From assembly GCF_019279795.1 (NCBI RefSeq), contig NC_056750.1:700780475-700844474 (forward strand): a stretch of 64,000 nt of DNA, written 5' to 3'. Origin of the DNA: Protopterus annectens (taxonomy: Eukaryota > Chordata > Ceratodontiformes > Protopteridae). The notes beneath the pieces were generated by a model that worked only from the letters and a program-made list of their open reading frames with translations, was not told where the DNA came from and did not search any database. Of this stretch, positions 1 to 12,200 are shown in pieces; within the stretch, counting starts at the first letter, position 1; each line of letters starts with the position of its first letter. The translations under genes and the position numbers were made by a program.

Positions 1-2347
1 GAGTTTTTTCTGTTCATCCCCCTAACAGAGAATCAAGGGCTTTGGTCATATTGGGGAACTGGACTTATGCTTCAGTGACCTTTGCTATCAGGGTGCCGAA
101 TTACCTTGCATACTTGACATGGTTCCAGACGAACTTGATCAAGGAGATGTCCAAGTCTTTTTTGGGTAGCTTGCCCTCAGATATCCATAAATCAGTAAAC
201 ACCCAAATGTCAACCCTACAAATATAGCCATGTGTCTGCTATACCACAGAAAAGATTGCACAGTAAGAGCAGCTGGTACATCACCATGCCTGGATGCAGC
301 TATGTGATTTTGCAGAAAGCTTCAAGTTGCCCTTTATTAATACCACTCTTGATGGTTCCACACTTTTGTACCCAAGGTTAAAGAGATGTTTACTAGGAGT
401 AAATAAGATGGTAAGACTCTGTCTATCATAGGAATCCATTTCTCCACTTTACAAAGATCCTATTCTGGGAAGCAAAGGGGAGGTAAGTAAATGTGGTTCA
501 GGAAATTACAGGGTTTTCACCATGACACTCCTGGGTATAGACCCACTTGAGGCAGATGGTGAGGCAACTAAAATAGATGTCACCCAAGAAACAGAGGTGG
601 ACTGCAGAATCAGGGTTTCTGTGGTCCCTTCACTAAGAAACCTTACAAGTGCTCCTGGTGGGTTACCCGGCTGCTGCACCCTGGAGGCAGTTGGGAGGGC
701 ACTTAACCTTACATCCACAAGCCTGACAAATCATTACTTCAGATTTATGGGTGTTAGGGATAATCACCAGAGACTGTACCATACCTTTTTTTATCCTCCA
801 AAGAAAAGATTAAAAATCTTGATACTCCACCTGATCAGTTGGAATTTGCAGCAACAGAAGGTTCAAACTGGTAGAGAAAAAAGTCATCAAACAGGTCCCC
901 CCAGACCAGTTAGAATCTAAAGTCTATTCCATGTTCTTTTTACTTCCAAAGAAGACAGGGGATCTCAGGTCAATGTAGACTTCAGCAACATCAATAAATT
1001 TATCAAATACACAAAATTCTGGATAGTCATTGTAAAGTCCATATTACCTCTCTTGAAGAAGGATGATTGGATGTGCTCTATAGATCTCCAAGATGTCTAC
1101 TACCATATTAATATTTAAAGGCAATGGTGGGGATTTCTCTTTTTCCAGCTGGGAGCCAATCATTACCAATTCAGAGCACTGCCATTCATTCTCACCACTG
1201 CTCCCAAGGTGTTCACTAAGATTATGGCAGTGATAGCAACTCACCTACAACTGTGAGGGATCCAGGTTTTCTCTATTGAGACAACTGGAACCTAATTGCT
1301 ACCTCCAGGGATCGATTGCTACAGCACCAAGCATTCCTACTTCATCTTGCAGATCAGTTAGAAAAAACTGTCAATCATGTGAAGAGCAAACTGCCTCCTA
1401 GTCTACTCATAAAAGTCATGGGATGTCAGATCAATGCAATTCAACAAAGTGCCAAATTTTCAATAGCAAGAGTATTGTCATTAAGGCTAGTAGCTTCCCA
1501 GATGGTTCAGCATCCCCCATCCATAAGCAAGATTGATTCTTTATTTTTTAGGTCTGATAACCTCTGCCATCACATTAGTACCACCAGCAAGATATCACAA
1601 TAGTACTACAGTGGACTCTTTCAGTTTGGTGGTCACAGAGTCCCCCCCCCCGTGCCAGAATCTGTCTCACTCAAGTATGCAGAAACCATAAAATGTGGAT
1701 AACCTCTCCATCAGTGGCAGAGGGGAGACCCTTCTATCCATCAACACCTCAAGCCACAGTAAACATGGCCACTGCTCTTCTAGGGTGGGGGGCATTTTGA
1801 GGGGAAGACAATTCAAGGAATGTGGTCTCTTACAGATGTCAAATTTTACTTTGGTATCTTGGAGATGAGAGTGGTCCTCCTAGCATTGCAGGCATTCCAG
1901 GACTACCTACCCAAGGGTGTTATCTCCATCCAAATGGACAATATGTCAGTGGTATGGTGCATCAACAAACAAGTGGGAAGATGATTGTATGCACTTTGCT
2001 GGGTAGTCATGTGAATCTACCAGTGGCTGATGTCTTCCTATTACTTTCTCTTAGCAACACACTTTCCCAGGACATTAAATGTACTAGTAGACAACTTGAG
2101 CGGGTCTATCCTATTACCTCACAAGTCATCTCTCAAACAAACAGTGGCAATGGAGTTTTTCTACCACTGATGTCCAACCTTCCTGCAACCTTTTTGCCTT
2201 CTACCTGAACAACAAGTGCATCAATTACTTTGCACTCATCTCTCAACAGGGACAGTCACAGAGAGATGATGTAGTCCACACTTGGCACCTGGGTCTCCTT
2301 TATGCATTTACACCAATACCTCTCCTGATAAAATTCATACAGTGATT
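1..2347 (+). mobile_element. DIRS-like retroelement relic, copy 1 (gag-like region, RT, RNase H)
   Basis: A tyrosine-recombinase (DIRS-type) retroelement fossil. Reverse-transcriptase similarity runs from about 960 to 1260, with short blocks such as CSIDLQDVYYHI and FRALPF, followed by RNase H-like sequence at about 1770-2200 (WGAHFEG, then a segment like SIQMDNMSVVWCINKQ). DNA from about 300 to 2347 aligns with the minus-strand copy at 58.3-62.75 kb, including the gag-like part before the RT. The alignment stops near 2347, before the recombinase region, so this copy is 3'-incomplete; its 5' part may run past the left edge. It is heavily decayed, with many breaks, and looks old. Family call is from protein similarity and the paired copy; no terminal repeats were identified. 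Confidence 0.75.
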
Positions 2348-3081
2348 GATTGTGAGATGTGAAGAATACTAAATGAAAAATATAATTCATTTAAGACATA
2401 AAAGCATACTTTTGGAGGTCATATACACTGTTGTTCCTTTACTATTTATGTGCATTCTTATAATAGCACTGTTCTAATAAAAAAAATGCATTGCATTCAT
2501 AACAATAATCTGAGTAAACACATATGAACCTATAGTCTACAAGAATTCTTAGCATTTTGAATTCACACACTAAGGTTTATGAGGTATAAAATTTCCAGTT
2601 GTCATCCTATTTAACATGCTCATTTGAAATGGCAGAATATGAAGTGCTGATACCTGGAGCAGCAGCAGATACATCTTTCTGACGCTGAAAGTCTTGCTCA
2701 TTAGATGGGGAATTTGTCGGTCTATAACTAAGCATATAGATAAAGATAGGTTTATGTAAAAGAGACAGACTGAAATCTGTGTGAGTGGTGTCTGGGAAGT
2801 ATGTTAGGGGTGGATGTGTATTTTGGGGGAGGTCCCTTGGATGATATCTAGGCAGTTATGGAAGGAGAATTATTGATGCTAGGAGGGGCATAGAGTATGA
2901 TATTCCATCTTGGTGGGGTATGTTTTTCCAGGTATTGGTACAGGTGAACATTAGATCTCATTTAACAGACCCTTTGCTAATGATAACAGCTATGAATTCC
3001 TTCCTCAAAGCCCTTTTTAAATATCTCTAGCTGCAGTCCTCAGGGCATCTGCATTCCCACTGGCCCATGATATGGTTTTAA
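2348..3081. other. No recognisable gene
   Basis: AT-rich sequence after the DIRS-like relic. I see no splice-site-bounded exon, LINE or SINE motif here. Confidence 0.5.
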
Positions 3082-3341
3082 CATGGTAGTGTAGGACTCT
3101 GGCTTTAAGGTAGTAGTGTAGGACTCTGCCTTCAACATGGTAGTGTAGGACTATGCCATTAATGTGGTAGTGTAACACTTTGACGTTAATGTGGTAGTGT
3201 AGGACTCTGGCTTTAACATGGTAGTGTATGACTCTGTCTTTAACATGGTAGTGTAGAACTCTGGTTTTAACATGGTGGTGTAGGACTCTGGCTTTAACGT
3301 GGTAGTGTAGGACTCTGGCTTTAATATGGCAGTTTAGGAGG
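3082..3341. repeat. 27-bp minisatellite, about 9.6 units
   Basis: Nine full 27-bp units and one partial unit. Each unit starts with a form of CATGGTAGTGTAGGACTCTG and ends in a CTTTAA-like hexamer. The tenth unit begins at 3325, exactly nine periods after 3082, so there is no net length change across the array although units differ by substitutions. On the minus strand most units read as a nine-residue repeat (LKPESYTTM-like), but one unit has a stop, so coding is not claimed. Confidence 0.9.
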
Positions 3342-4230
3342 GTGTACTCCCTGTAAAACCCTTTAGCTGTTTCTTGCTACTCATGAGGTTTGGATTTCTG
3401 TTCTAGCATGCATATTAGGAAGGTTTCTGAATTTGTCAAAATAGGGAAGGATAGCATATTTTCTCCTCCAACCAGTATGACTTGATGACCCTTCCCTTCA
3501 CAAAACCCTCAGATTCATGAGGTCCTTTGCAGACTGGTCTGTAGTCTGCTTTCTTCCATTAAAAACTGAATTAATCACTGCCTTAAGAAAAAAGATGACA
3601 AGCCTTTGATCATCTCACCTGTGGATCTCATTTTGGGAGATTCATTTTTGTGGCATGGAAGTATCCTGAGACTGACCTTTCTGTCCCTAAAAAGATAAGT
3701 GCAAACTCCCAAGTGAGTAGCATTCATTGTTATTCAAGCATATCAAAGAAGACATTTGTATGATTGCTTCAGCTCAGCTTAGCATAGAATACAGAGGCCC
3801 AATAGGGAGTGAAATGCTATGAGCAATTAATTGTGACAATGGGTGGTGGTCTCTGCTTCTTTAGGCTTTGAGGCTATAAATTATTTATCTCACCCGTCAC
3901 CTTAATTTTATTAACCAAAAGATAGTGACATGATAAATAATTTTGTTTTTTTCACAAATGCATGGTGATATTCATTGAGCTTCCCTAAAACCTGAACTTC
4001 AAGTTTACTTAATTTAAAACCTTTCTATATAAAAAAATGAAACAGAAATAAATAAATCTTATGTCTATAACAAGAACTTTGGAAGCCCAGTGAAATATTT
4101 TGATATTGTTATAGACGAATAAACCCCTAATACTCGGGTAGAAATGTATGGAAACTATTCTTTTCGTCAACAAAATACAAAACTGTAGTCCACTACACAA
4201 AACCATGGTAGTGCTATGCATACCTCCCAT
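3342..4230. other. Unassigned sequence between repeats
   Basis: No gene recognised. Some short translated stretches (3000-3080, 3480-3700) vaguely recall retroelement sequence but not well enough to name. Confidence 0.4.
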
Positions 4231-4234
4231 CGAT

Positions 4235-4420
4235 ACCAAATTACTCAGTTTGACCAAGTTTTGGGGTCCAAATAATGGGGTGCCACAATTCCCGAGTGGC
4301 ACCCCTTAATTTCTTATTTCCCGGTGCTTTTATTTTAAATTTTATTTCCCAGTTTTTGAGCTGATGTTATCATGTGTGCGATGACATCAGCTCTGTGAAA
4401 CAGAAACAGCCTGTTGGAAT
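4235..4420 (-). repeat. Dispersed repeat with a 10-bp perfect hairpin
   Basis: The stretch around 4276-4304 is a perfect inverted repeat: GGGGTGCCAC, a 9-nt loop, then GTGGCACCCC. The same region read on the minus strand resembles 51465-51605, sharing a TGATGTCATCGCACA-like block, an AAACTGGGAAAT-like block and a GCCACTCGGGAATT-like block. Two related copies in opposite orientation suggest a dispersed element, class unknown, possibly a non-autonomous DNA transposon. Confidence 0.5.
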
Positions 4421-4569
4421 TGAGCTGAAGAGCTCAACGTGCATGCATTTCCGGCTGCAGTTCCAAATCCTTAGTGGGAATATGCTACTGCCTAGAGCTG
4501 CTTCAGTGAGAAGGAAGGGTGTGTATGCCTACGGAGGAATGGACAAATCAGCTATACCATTTTCATATG

Positions 4570-4860
4570 CTGCAGCAGAGGTATGTAAGGCTAGATATGC
4601 TGCTGCAGGAAGAGCTGCCGTTTTTTCTGTGGATGAAGCACAGCTTAGATATGCTGATGCAGGAGAAGCTGACTTTTTTTCCTGTGGATGAAGCAGAGCT
4701 TGGATATGCTGATGCAGGAAGAGCTGCATTTTTTCTGTAGATGAAGCAGAGCTTGGAAATGCTGATGCAGGAAGAGCTGCCATTTTTTCTGTGGATGAAG
4801 CAAAGCTTGGATTTGCTGATGCAGGAAGAACTGCCATTTTTTTTCTGTGGAAGAAGCAGC
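4570..4860. repeat. Minisatellite, 53-56-bp units
   Basis: About five units start near 4570, 4632, 4687, 4740 and 4794, with a stub at 4850. Each begins GATGAAGCAGAGCTTGGATA or close to it and ends in a T-rich tract followed by CTGTG. Lengths vary by 1-3 bp, mostly in the T tract. Long open frames cross the array on both strands but they only reflect the repeat. Confidence 0.9.
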
Positions 4861-4865
4861 AGTAT

Positions 4866-4942
<77 letters not shown>
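4866..4942. repeat. (TG)n microsatellite
   Basis: Nearly perfect TG dinucleotide run of about 38 units directly after the 54-bp minisatellite. It creates poly-CV and poly-HT reading frames that are not genes. Confidence 0.98.
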
Positions 4943-4943
<1 letters not shown>

Positions 4944-5124
4944 TGAGATAGCTGGTGGCTGGAGGAGGTACTCAGACTTGGGTACAGGTAACAAGAGCCT
5001 ACAGTCCCTGCCCACTACTGCTTGTGAGAACTTTCCAGATTTATGCCTCATAGTTTTTGTTCTTTTCCTCATAAACTCTGTGTTTTCTGGATTTTTGTGG
5101 CAAATCAATGAAAGATTAAATTCA

Positions 5125-5700
5125 CTAAAAAATGACAGGCATTTGTATTTCAGACTTCATGTTCTTCAGAAAATACATGTAACACAAAACCTTTTATTCT
5201 AGCAATTTTCTAAGTTTGTAAGATCAGTATTTGAAATGTATCCCTATTTTGGGGCTGTATTCCCCCATTATTGGCTTTGTCCAGGTTTTTTAGTGCTAAG
5301 AGGTTGAGAGCTATGGTGAGAACTGAATTCTGGATTCCCCATTATTGGCTTTGTCCAGGTTTTTTGTGCTAAGAGGCTGAGAGCTATGTTGAGAAATGAG
5401 AACTGATTTCACTAAATGATAGCCATTTACATTTCAGTCTTCCTATTGTTCAGGAAACTGCTGATATGGCATATTGGTATGTTGCTCTGACTGTAGTGCA
5501 CAGGGTCCTGGGTTCAAGACTTTGCAGTGAAACACATGGTGGTAACACAACATTTTATTCTAGCAACTTTCCAAAATTATACAAGCAATGTTTAAAATGT
5601 GTCCCTGGATTTGGGGCTTTTGTTCCCCCTCCAATAAATTTTGGCTTTTTCCAGATTTCTCGTGCTGTAAAGTTGTGAGATACAGTTGAGTGTCGAGTGG
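5125..5700 (+). repeat. Tandemly duplicated block of a tRNA-headed, SINE-like repeat
   Basis: Two similar blocks lie in tandem (about 5125-5400 and 5405-5700). Both share a TCACTAAA..CATTT..TTTCAG start, an AACACAA..TTTTATTCTAGCAA middle and a TGGCTTT.TCCAG..TTT end followed by GAGAGCTATGG-like bases. The second block also carries a tRNA-like A box (TGGCATATTGGTA, 5467-5479) and B box (GGGTTCAAGAC, 5511-5521), missing from the first. The 3' portion is related to repeats at 6965-7110 (+) and 47550-47720 (-). I infer an unnamed SINE family. Confidence 0.55.
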
Positions 5701-6366
5701 ATTTTACAAGGAACTGAGAGCTTCAGGGGAAGAGAAGTTTAGTGTTGCTTATGCTGAGTCTGCTTTTATTATTAATAGCATAACAGGTTAAATACTTGCT
5801 TTTGATGCAGAAGGGTATGTAGATGCATTGCTGATATTGTACTGTGTTGTTGTATTTTTAAAGGGGGTAGGTGTAACAAGTCAAAGGTGTAGCTACAGTT
5901 ACAACAGAAGTGAGAAAATGTCCTGCACAAGGGCATTTGTGTTTTAGTGGAAAGAGCAAAAAATATCATTAACCCAAATTCAGGAACAGAAAATCATAAT
6001 TATTATGTTCTGTGCTGTATTATAAGAAAACTATTTTTAAATGAGCACAGTACATTTTCCAGCATTCAAGATAAAACACATATTTTTCCACTGCAGACAG
6101 TGGAGAAGCAAGAGTGGCCAGTTAACAGCCCCTGAATTACAATGATAGTTTTGATGCTTCAGGACGAATGTAGGAGAGGGTCTGTCAGTACTTGGACTAA
6201 AAATTGGAAGTCTTAAAACATGCACTTTGCCTAGTTTATTTTGTTGTGCATTTATAGCTATTGACTTGCTCTAATAACACAAATCAGAGCAAGTCAAGCA
6301 AAAAAACTGAAATTGAAAATAAGTTTGAGAAGCTATGCAAGATGCCCATGGCTTACACTATTGTCA

Positions 6367-6369
<3 letters not shown>

Positions 6370-6410
<41 letters not shown>
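6370..6410. repeat. (TA)n microsatellite
   Basis: Uninterrupted TA dinucleotide run of about 19 units. Confidence 0.97.
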
Positions 6411-6964
6411 TGTGAGTGTAAGTAGACTTTTATGATGGAAATGTTATGAATTGGGCAGTTTAGTCATTATTGGTTCATGCATTTTGTTTCATTGCCTACT
6501 GGATAAATATTCAAACAATAAATTTAAAATGTGTTCTAAGTCTAACAAGTGTGCCGTATTACACAATGAATATAATTTCATAAAGTCAGGAAGGTGTATC
6601 AAAGAACACATGTATGTTTCTTGTTTTGTGTGCAAAGGGCCTATGATTTGAAAACAGTCCAAAAGTAATCTTTATCCACCACTGGGGCCAGATGCATTTT
6701 CTTTGGATGTGATATGAGTTTCAATGCTGTTTCAGTGAATGAGAGAAGTTTTAATGCGAAGTCTGTTTTCATTGTGAGACAGTATTGTTTGTTTAGCAGA
6801 TGTCGATTAGTGTTTGTGCATTGTGCTATAAAATCTAAATAATCATTGTAGAAGAAAAGCAGTATGCACATTAGTGTTTATGGTAAATGGGGTGAAATAG
6901 CCAAGTAACGGGACATTGGAATGGCTGCAGGGGGACTCTAGTGCCATATTTTGGTTGCCAGTTG

Positions 6965-7110
6965 GTATCCCACAATTCCATTGGAGTGTGGGGTATATAA
7001 TTATGTATGCAAATGTTATGTTAATCAACATATAGATTTATACCTATTTTTCATGGGCCTTGTCCAGATTTTTGATGTTTCCAGGTTGAGAGGTATGGTG
7101 CTATGTCAGA
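6965..7110 (+). repeat. Unnamed dispersed repeat, copy facing +
   Basis: Shares with 47550-47720 (opposite strand) a GGAGTGTGGGG-like start, the block TATGTATGCAAAT, then ATTTTTCATGGGCCTTGTCC, and an end reading TGTTTCCAGGTTGAGAGG. The last part also resembles the ends of the 5125-5700 blocks, so all may belong to one family. Confidence 0.65.
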
Positions 7111-8440
7111 TACTGTAATAAAGTCCAAGTGAAAAACTGATAGTTGCAAACAAAAAGCCAGGAAACTTTTTGTTGTAACTGTGATTTTTCATTGGTACAT
7201 TACATTTTGTTTGTGAGCCAGTATACATTCCTTCATCATATAGGTATATTTCTGTGTATGTGTCTTCATTTTTTTCATTCTGACAGACTGTCTTCATAAG
7301 TTCATAGGTAGTTATAAGGTGTGGGATCCAGGAGACCACTGAGGAACCTAGCCCAATTTCCTAATTGACCCAGATGACTGTCTGGTTAAATTATTTGCTG
7401 ATGTTCACACAGTATACAAATGGAATCTGAAGGAATCAAACCCTGAACTTCAATAGCCTTAACTCTCTGAATTGATGGCATTGAATGAGAAAAAAAAGGA
7501 AAGACATTTTTTAAGACAGAAAGAATCTGGACAGACTGCTGTCAAACACACCCTCTGTAACCCGAACTGAATGAAGAGGTGCTCAGTGCAGAAATTTTCT
7601 TGGTCAGTAATTCACAGGCTGAGGCAGGACTGCTTTTACAAGGATACATGTGGTGGTAAACTGAAGACTTTAACCCCAAATTAATTTCTTGGTTAGCCCC
7701 CCTCCCCAAAATTGTAGAATTAAAGGGCATGTTAATGTGATTAAAAATAAAACTATAGTGAACACTTTGGGCCATATTCCAAAAGAGTTGCTCTCAGTGT
7801 AAGTCTGCCCTGATTCCAAAAGATCTGCTGTCAGTGTAAGTGACTTACTTTGGTGCAAGGTCTATCTATAAACAGGCTTGCTACATGGACCAGATTCCAA
7901 AACACCTGCTCTTAATGTAAGTAGTCTTTGAAATTGGGCCCTTTGTATAAGCACACATTGTCCTGTGGCATTTAAAAAAAAAAATTATTTTCACTTTATA
8001 TATTGTTCAAACGAACATTGAGGTGTGGTAACTTAGTTTGCTGGAGAAAAAAAAGAACTAATATGGCAAATCAAATTAAATGCCAATACCCCCACCCATC
8101 TTGAATGAGACTGTTAACATAAAGTATTTGTTGAAGCTCATTAAATTTAAATTGTGATTTGTTCCTTTTGTGTAGTGTTTTTTTTCTATTGAAAGTGAGA
8201 TATATAGTGCATTCTGTGTTCCGAGGAAATCAGTATGAACTTTTAAACTTGGTTCTGCTTTGGTTGTTTAAAGAGCGGAGACTTAAATCATACATTGCAG
8301 AAGTCACTTGTAGAAGAGCTTCTGTACTACACACTGATGAAGAGATAAGGGGGAGCATTTAGTGTTTTTTTTTTTTTTTTTAACAGAACCTTTACATTAG
8401 TCATTGGACCAAATATCGCAGAGTGCCAAGTCATGAGTTG
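7111..8440. other. No gene; short degenerate direct repeats at 7765-7935
   Basis: No exon or coding mobile element recognised. Around 7765-7935 the motif ATTCCAAAA..(T/C)TGCT.TCA(G/A)TGTAAGT occurs three times (near 7774, 7812 and 7891), which may be a decayed tandem repeat. Confidence 0.4.
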
Positions 8441-8444
8441 GCTT

Positions 8445-10500
8445 CTTATAGTTACATAGGAGCTTACTATGCTAACAGCTTATGAGTCCTTACAAGCCTA
8501 ACCAATATAACCCAGTTTTACTGAATATATGTCCTGTAGGAGCAAAAGGATGGCATGGATTTCACCTATGCTTTGAGTATCTTATAGATTGTCCAGTCCA
8601 TAAGTGACATAGACACTACCCTGGGTGTAAATTTGCAATTCCCCACCCACTAATCCAAACTGCTTTTGAAGATGGCCAGGGGAAGGGTCTGGTTAATGTG
8701 AACAGGAGGTCTGTTCCAAAGAAGAGGCAATTTATTTTTTTTTTTAAACAGTTTTTATTGATTTTCACAAATAAAACAAGAGATTTCTGTACATTTTAAA
8801 CAATTTAAATAAAACTATATATATCAAAACTGTTTACAATGCCCATAACATACATACATTTACAGTAGTATTATTACATCTTATCTAATAATTTCTATAG
8901 TTTTATCCTTGATAATGTATTATGAGTTACTTTTGTTGATCTTAAATCAAGGGTTAACAGTTCTCTTTTACATACAGTTCTGGCCAGTAAAATAAATTCA
9001 GAAAAAGGGAGAATATTTCTACTTTTCCAGTTTGATGTAATAATTTTCCTTGCAATTGCAAGAAGAGACCAGAGAGAAGGGGCAATTTCTGAGACACATA
9101 TCTGTCTCTCCAACTTGTTTTGTTTGATTCGCTGACTAAATTTAGATTCCTAGATTTGGTGACCCCCATGCTTTTAGACTTGCAGATGTGTAGCAACTCC
9201 ATCAGGGCTAGATTTATGAGTGCCTTGTAGGTCAGGCATGGGACATCCCTTAATAGTCAGTAGGAAAGAGAGTAAAGAGATCGAGCTTTTAGTTTATCCA
9301 CGTAGCACACGTTGCTTACATACTCGATTATTGTAATAATGAGGGCTGAGTACAACAGGACTATCATTTCCTTGGATTTGGATGCCATGCTTTACTTAAT
9401 AAGTTCTGCCATATAAAAGGCCTTCCTAACCACTGTGGATGCATGGTGGTCAAATTTCAGGCTACTATCTATCTGTGTGCCTAGACCTTTCATCTCTGAG
9501 TCTACTGTTAAGGGTGTGCTATTGATGCTGTAATATTCAGGGGTATTTGACTTCCCAAAGGGTATGATAATGCATTTTTTCACATTCAGTTTTATGCCAT
9601 GGTTCTGGCACCAATCACTCCTGAAGTATATCTACATCACTGGGGGATTCAGTGATTGCCCCCAACTTGCAGCCATCGGCAAACATTGTCATCCAGAGGC
9701 TTTCCACATTAACCTTGACTTTAGAGAACTATATTCCTAACAGGAGTGGTCTCAGCACTGAATCCTGTAGCACACCACTGGTAACTGTTCTCTTGCTGGA
9801 TCTGGATTCACCCACTTTAACCACGTGTCCTGCCCATGAGCCAGATAGGTATCCATTTGGTGATGTAGAGATTTACACCCAGTTTTGAGAGTTTATTTAT
9901 AATACCTGAGCAGAGAATTGTGTCAGATGCCTTGGCCTTTTACCCTCGTCCATGGCCTTAATGACTTTCTCAAAGAGAACCACCAGATTAAGTAGGTATG
10001 ACCTGCCCTTGCCAAAGCTGAATTGGGTTGGATCCATGTTTGTAGGTTTCCTATGTCATTATTTATCAGCTCAATGATTACTGTTTCCATGGCCTTGCAT
10101 ATAAGACCAGTCCAACTTAAGGGTCTGTAATTTTCCAGGTCAGTAGATGGTGCCCCTTTAGGCAGAGGGATGACTGTTCCTGTCCTCCACTCTATTCGGA
10201 TAAAGCCACTGTGGAGGCTGTGGATAAATAGAGATCTTAATGGGACTGGTAAGTCCTAATTTAAGCTTTTTAAGAGGCAACCTAATATATCATCAGTCCC
10301 TATTGTTTTTAGCTTTAAAGAGTGCAGTGGCAACCTGTTCTTTGGTGATAATTGTCACTGGAGTGGTGGAAGGTATTTCTTGGTGGAGAACTGGGGCTAT
10401 GGGGAGGTGAAATTTGAGCTGAATTTGTTTGCCAGCAGATTTGGTATATCTTTTGGCTGAGTATAGGTGATGCCCCCTACAACTAATTCTGTACATTGAT
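8445..10500 (-). mobile_element. CR1-like LINE, 5'-truncated, with a nested L1 insertion
   Basis: Minus-strand non-LTR retrotransposon of the CR1 type. Read 5' to 3' it has the linker before the RT (about 10500-10290), RT blocks including GKGRSYLLNL near 9990, the palm motif at 9672-9683, the C-terminal part to about 9090, and a 3' end near 8445 matching the tails of the other copies. The usual F-A-D-D motif reads FADG, so a catalytic Asp is gone. Other frame disruptions are present. The 3' part is split by an L1-type insertion at 8734-9074. The endonuclease region is absent, the 5' truncation usual for LINEs. Confidence 0.85.
8734..9074 (-). mobile_element. L1-like LINE 3' end nested in the CR1-like LINE
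   Basis: A 341-bp insertion read on the minus strand ends with AATAAAAACTG and an A-run (the T-run at about 8735-8745). It is flanked by AGAAGAGGCAATTT at 8720-8733 and AGAAGGGGCAATTT at 9075-9088, 13 of 14 identical: a target-site duplication. The first 170 bp translate to an L1-like ORF2 C-terminus (short block LLAIARKIITSNWKS, then a stop). Removing it restores the CR1-like similarity across the junction. It is a severely 5'-truncated L1-type copy younger than its host LINE. Confidence 0.88.
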
Positions 10501-10639
10501 ATGGATGGAAGTGCTCAGCCAAGGGTATTGCATGAGCATAGACATGTATCTGATAAATACATTTTGAGTAGTTTCTTGAACTGGGTTATGTTGTTAGCAG
10601 ATCTGACATTGTGAAATTTGCCTTTTCCCCACTGTAGTG

Positions 10640-10920
10640 CAACCACAGAGCTGGTATATATGGTTGGTGGGTGCGGGAGGCAAATTATTAGGGATTAAAA
10701 TATTAGGTTGTGTGGGAGCACATCCCCCCACCCACCCGCGTGGGTTTAAAATAGTGCAGTGTGTGAAGGGGAAATGTTGGCCAACTGGTTACTTTCCCTA
10801 TTTCACACATTTGCTAAACTGAATGTTCGATGAATGAAAGTTTGATGTCTAGTGTTCGATCATCGGAGGTTCGATGAATGTAACCTTTGACGATTGAACA
10901 TAGACCCAGGTCAATCAGGT
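10640..10920 (-). repeat. Candidate MITE/foldback element related to 46570-46935
   Basis: Contains several short inverted motifs: GTGTGAAGGGGAAA against TTTCCCTATTTCACAC, and GTTCGAT boxes facing ATCGAAC-type boxes at 10825-10900. On the minus strand the order (TCGA-rich part, GGGGAAA-type palindrome, G/C-rich hairpin, CCTAATATTTTAAT-like block) resembles the order at 46.6-46.9 kb. Ends and target duplication were not resolved. Confidence 0.4.
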
Positions 10921-11444
10921 AAGCACACAATGAGATTTCCAACAGCAATTCCCAGCTCAGATAAGTGAAATCAGCCCTCTCCTGCCACAAGAGTGCAGAC
11001 TTTGACCCTCTTGATGTAAAATAACTGGTTTGGAGCACAAGTATTGAACCTCCAGATGTCCAAAACTACCTGTATATCTATAGCCAGTTTGACTCTGTTA
11101 GATAGAGGTATTGCACATGGGGAAATGCAGTCAAGACACTTAAACCTTTTATAAAAGGTAGTTCAGAACTAACAGATTGTTTGTACTATTTTTCTAACAG
11201 GAAAGAAAAAGAAGTCATAATGCCACCGTACATGCAGTGGGCAATTATTAGTGTAATACCCAGGGAAGAAGAGGATAGGATGAATGTAGCAGACCACTAT
11301 CCAATTTCTTTAATAAATGTAAATACTAAAATTCTCACTAAGGTATTAGATAAAAGATTTGATGGCATATGTCTGCAAGTAACAGACCTAACACAGAATT
11401 GTTTTGTTAAAACTAGGCAGATAGCTTTGTTTGAGGTAATTATG

Positions 11445-11830
11445 TGTGATTAAACTTAGGTTAATATACAAAATCTACCTTATACTCTTTATTCTTGTTT
11501 AAGGGGTTTGTCTCTCCTTTTGTAGGTTACAAATGGGGCTGTTTATATTTAGTCTTATATCTAGTGACACTGTTTATTTATATTTAGTCATGTAAATGTA
11601 AATACTATTTTTTTTTAGGTTGTTGTTGTAGTGTACCATGCATACTTCAGGGTTGTGTTACTCTGTTTCCTTTCCTCCCAGTAAATCTCTTTTTTCATTT
11701 TTTTTTTTTTTTTTTTATTAATAATATTATAGATTTTATGTAATATTTATTGTTTAGTAAATCTTATTGTTTGTACTATTTATGTATTGTATGTATGAAT
11801 ATTAAAAAAAAAAAAAAAAAAATTTTGAGA
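11445..11830 (+). mobile_element. Poly-A-tailed insertion inside the L1-like LINE
   Basis: Between two L1 RT blocks lies about 385 bp of non-coding, T-rich DNA ending in AATATTAAAAAA and an A-run at 11804-11820. Position and tail suggest a 3' end of another LINE or a SINE inserted in the same orientation. No clear target duplication found. Confidence 0.45.
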
Positions 11831-12200
11831 AAAAGCAGATAACTGGTGGCTCCTAGTTTACTGTATGTGTACAGTAAGAAGTGACAGCCAAGATTTTGGG
11901 GTAGTCTTGTCTGACAGCAAAAAGCCTTAAATTCAGCGGAATGGGATTATTTATTCATGGTTATGGAAAGATGGGTCTTGGGACCTAAATTTATGGTGCA
12001 CATTGAATTCTGTATTGAGCTCCAGCTTTCTGGGTAGTAGTAAATGGTGACCTCCCCCAAAACACAGGGGTGGGTAATATGTCAAGAGGCATGAGAAATG
12101 GTTACCTCCTGTTCCTCGAGCTTTTTATTCTGGTTGTGGATGAACTAGCAACAGAAGTTAAGCGTAAATTCTAACAGAAGCAGATGAATATAGAAGAAAC

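Noticed and set aside
3000-3700. Retroelement-like translations around the 27-bp repeat
   Set aside because: Similarity is too weak and scattered to name a family.
4741-5202. 153-codon open frame on the plus strand
   Set aside because: It is produced by the minisatellite and the TG tract, with a poly-CV run; not a gene.
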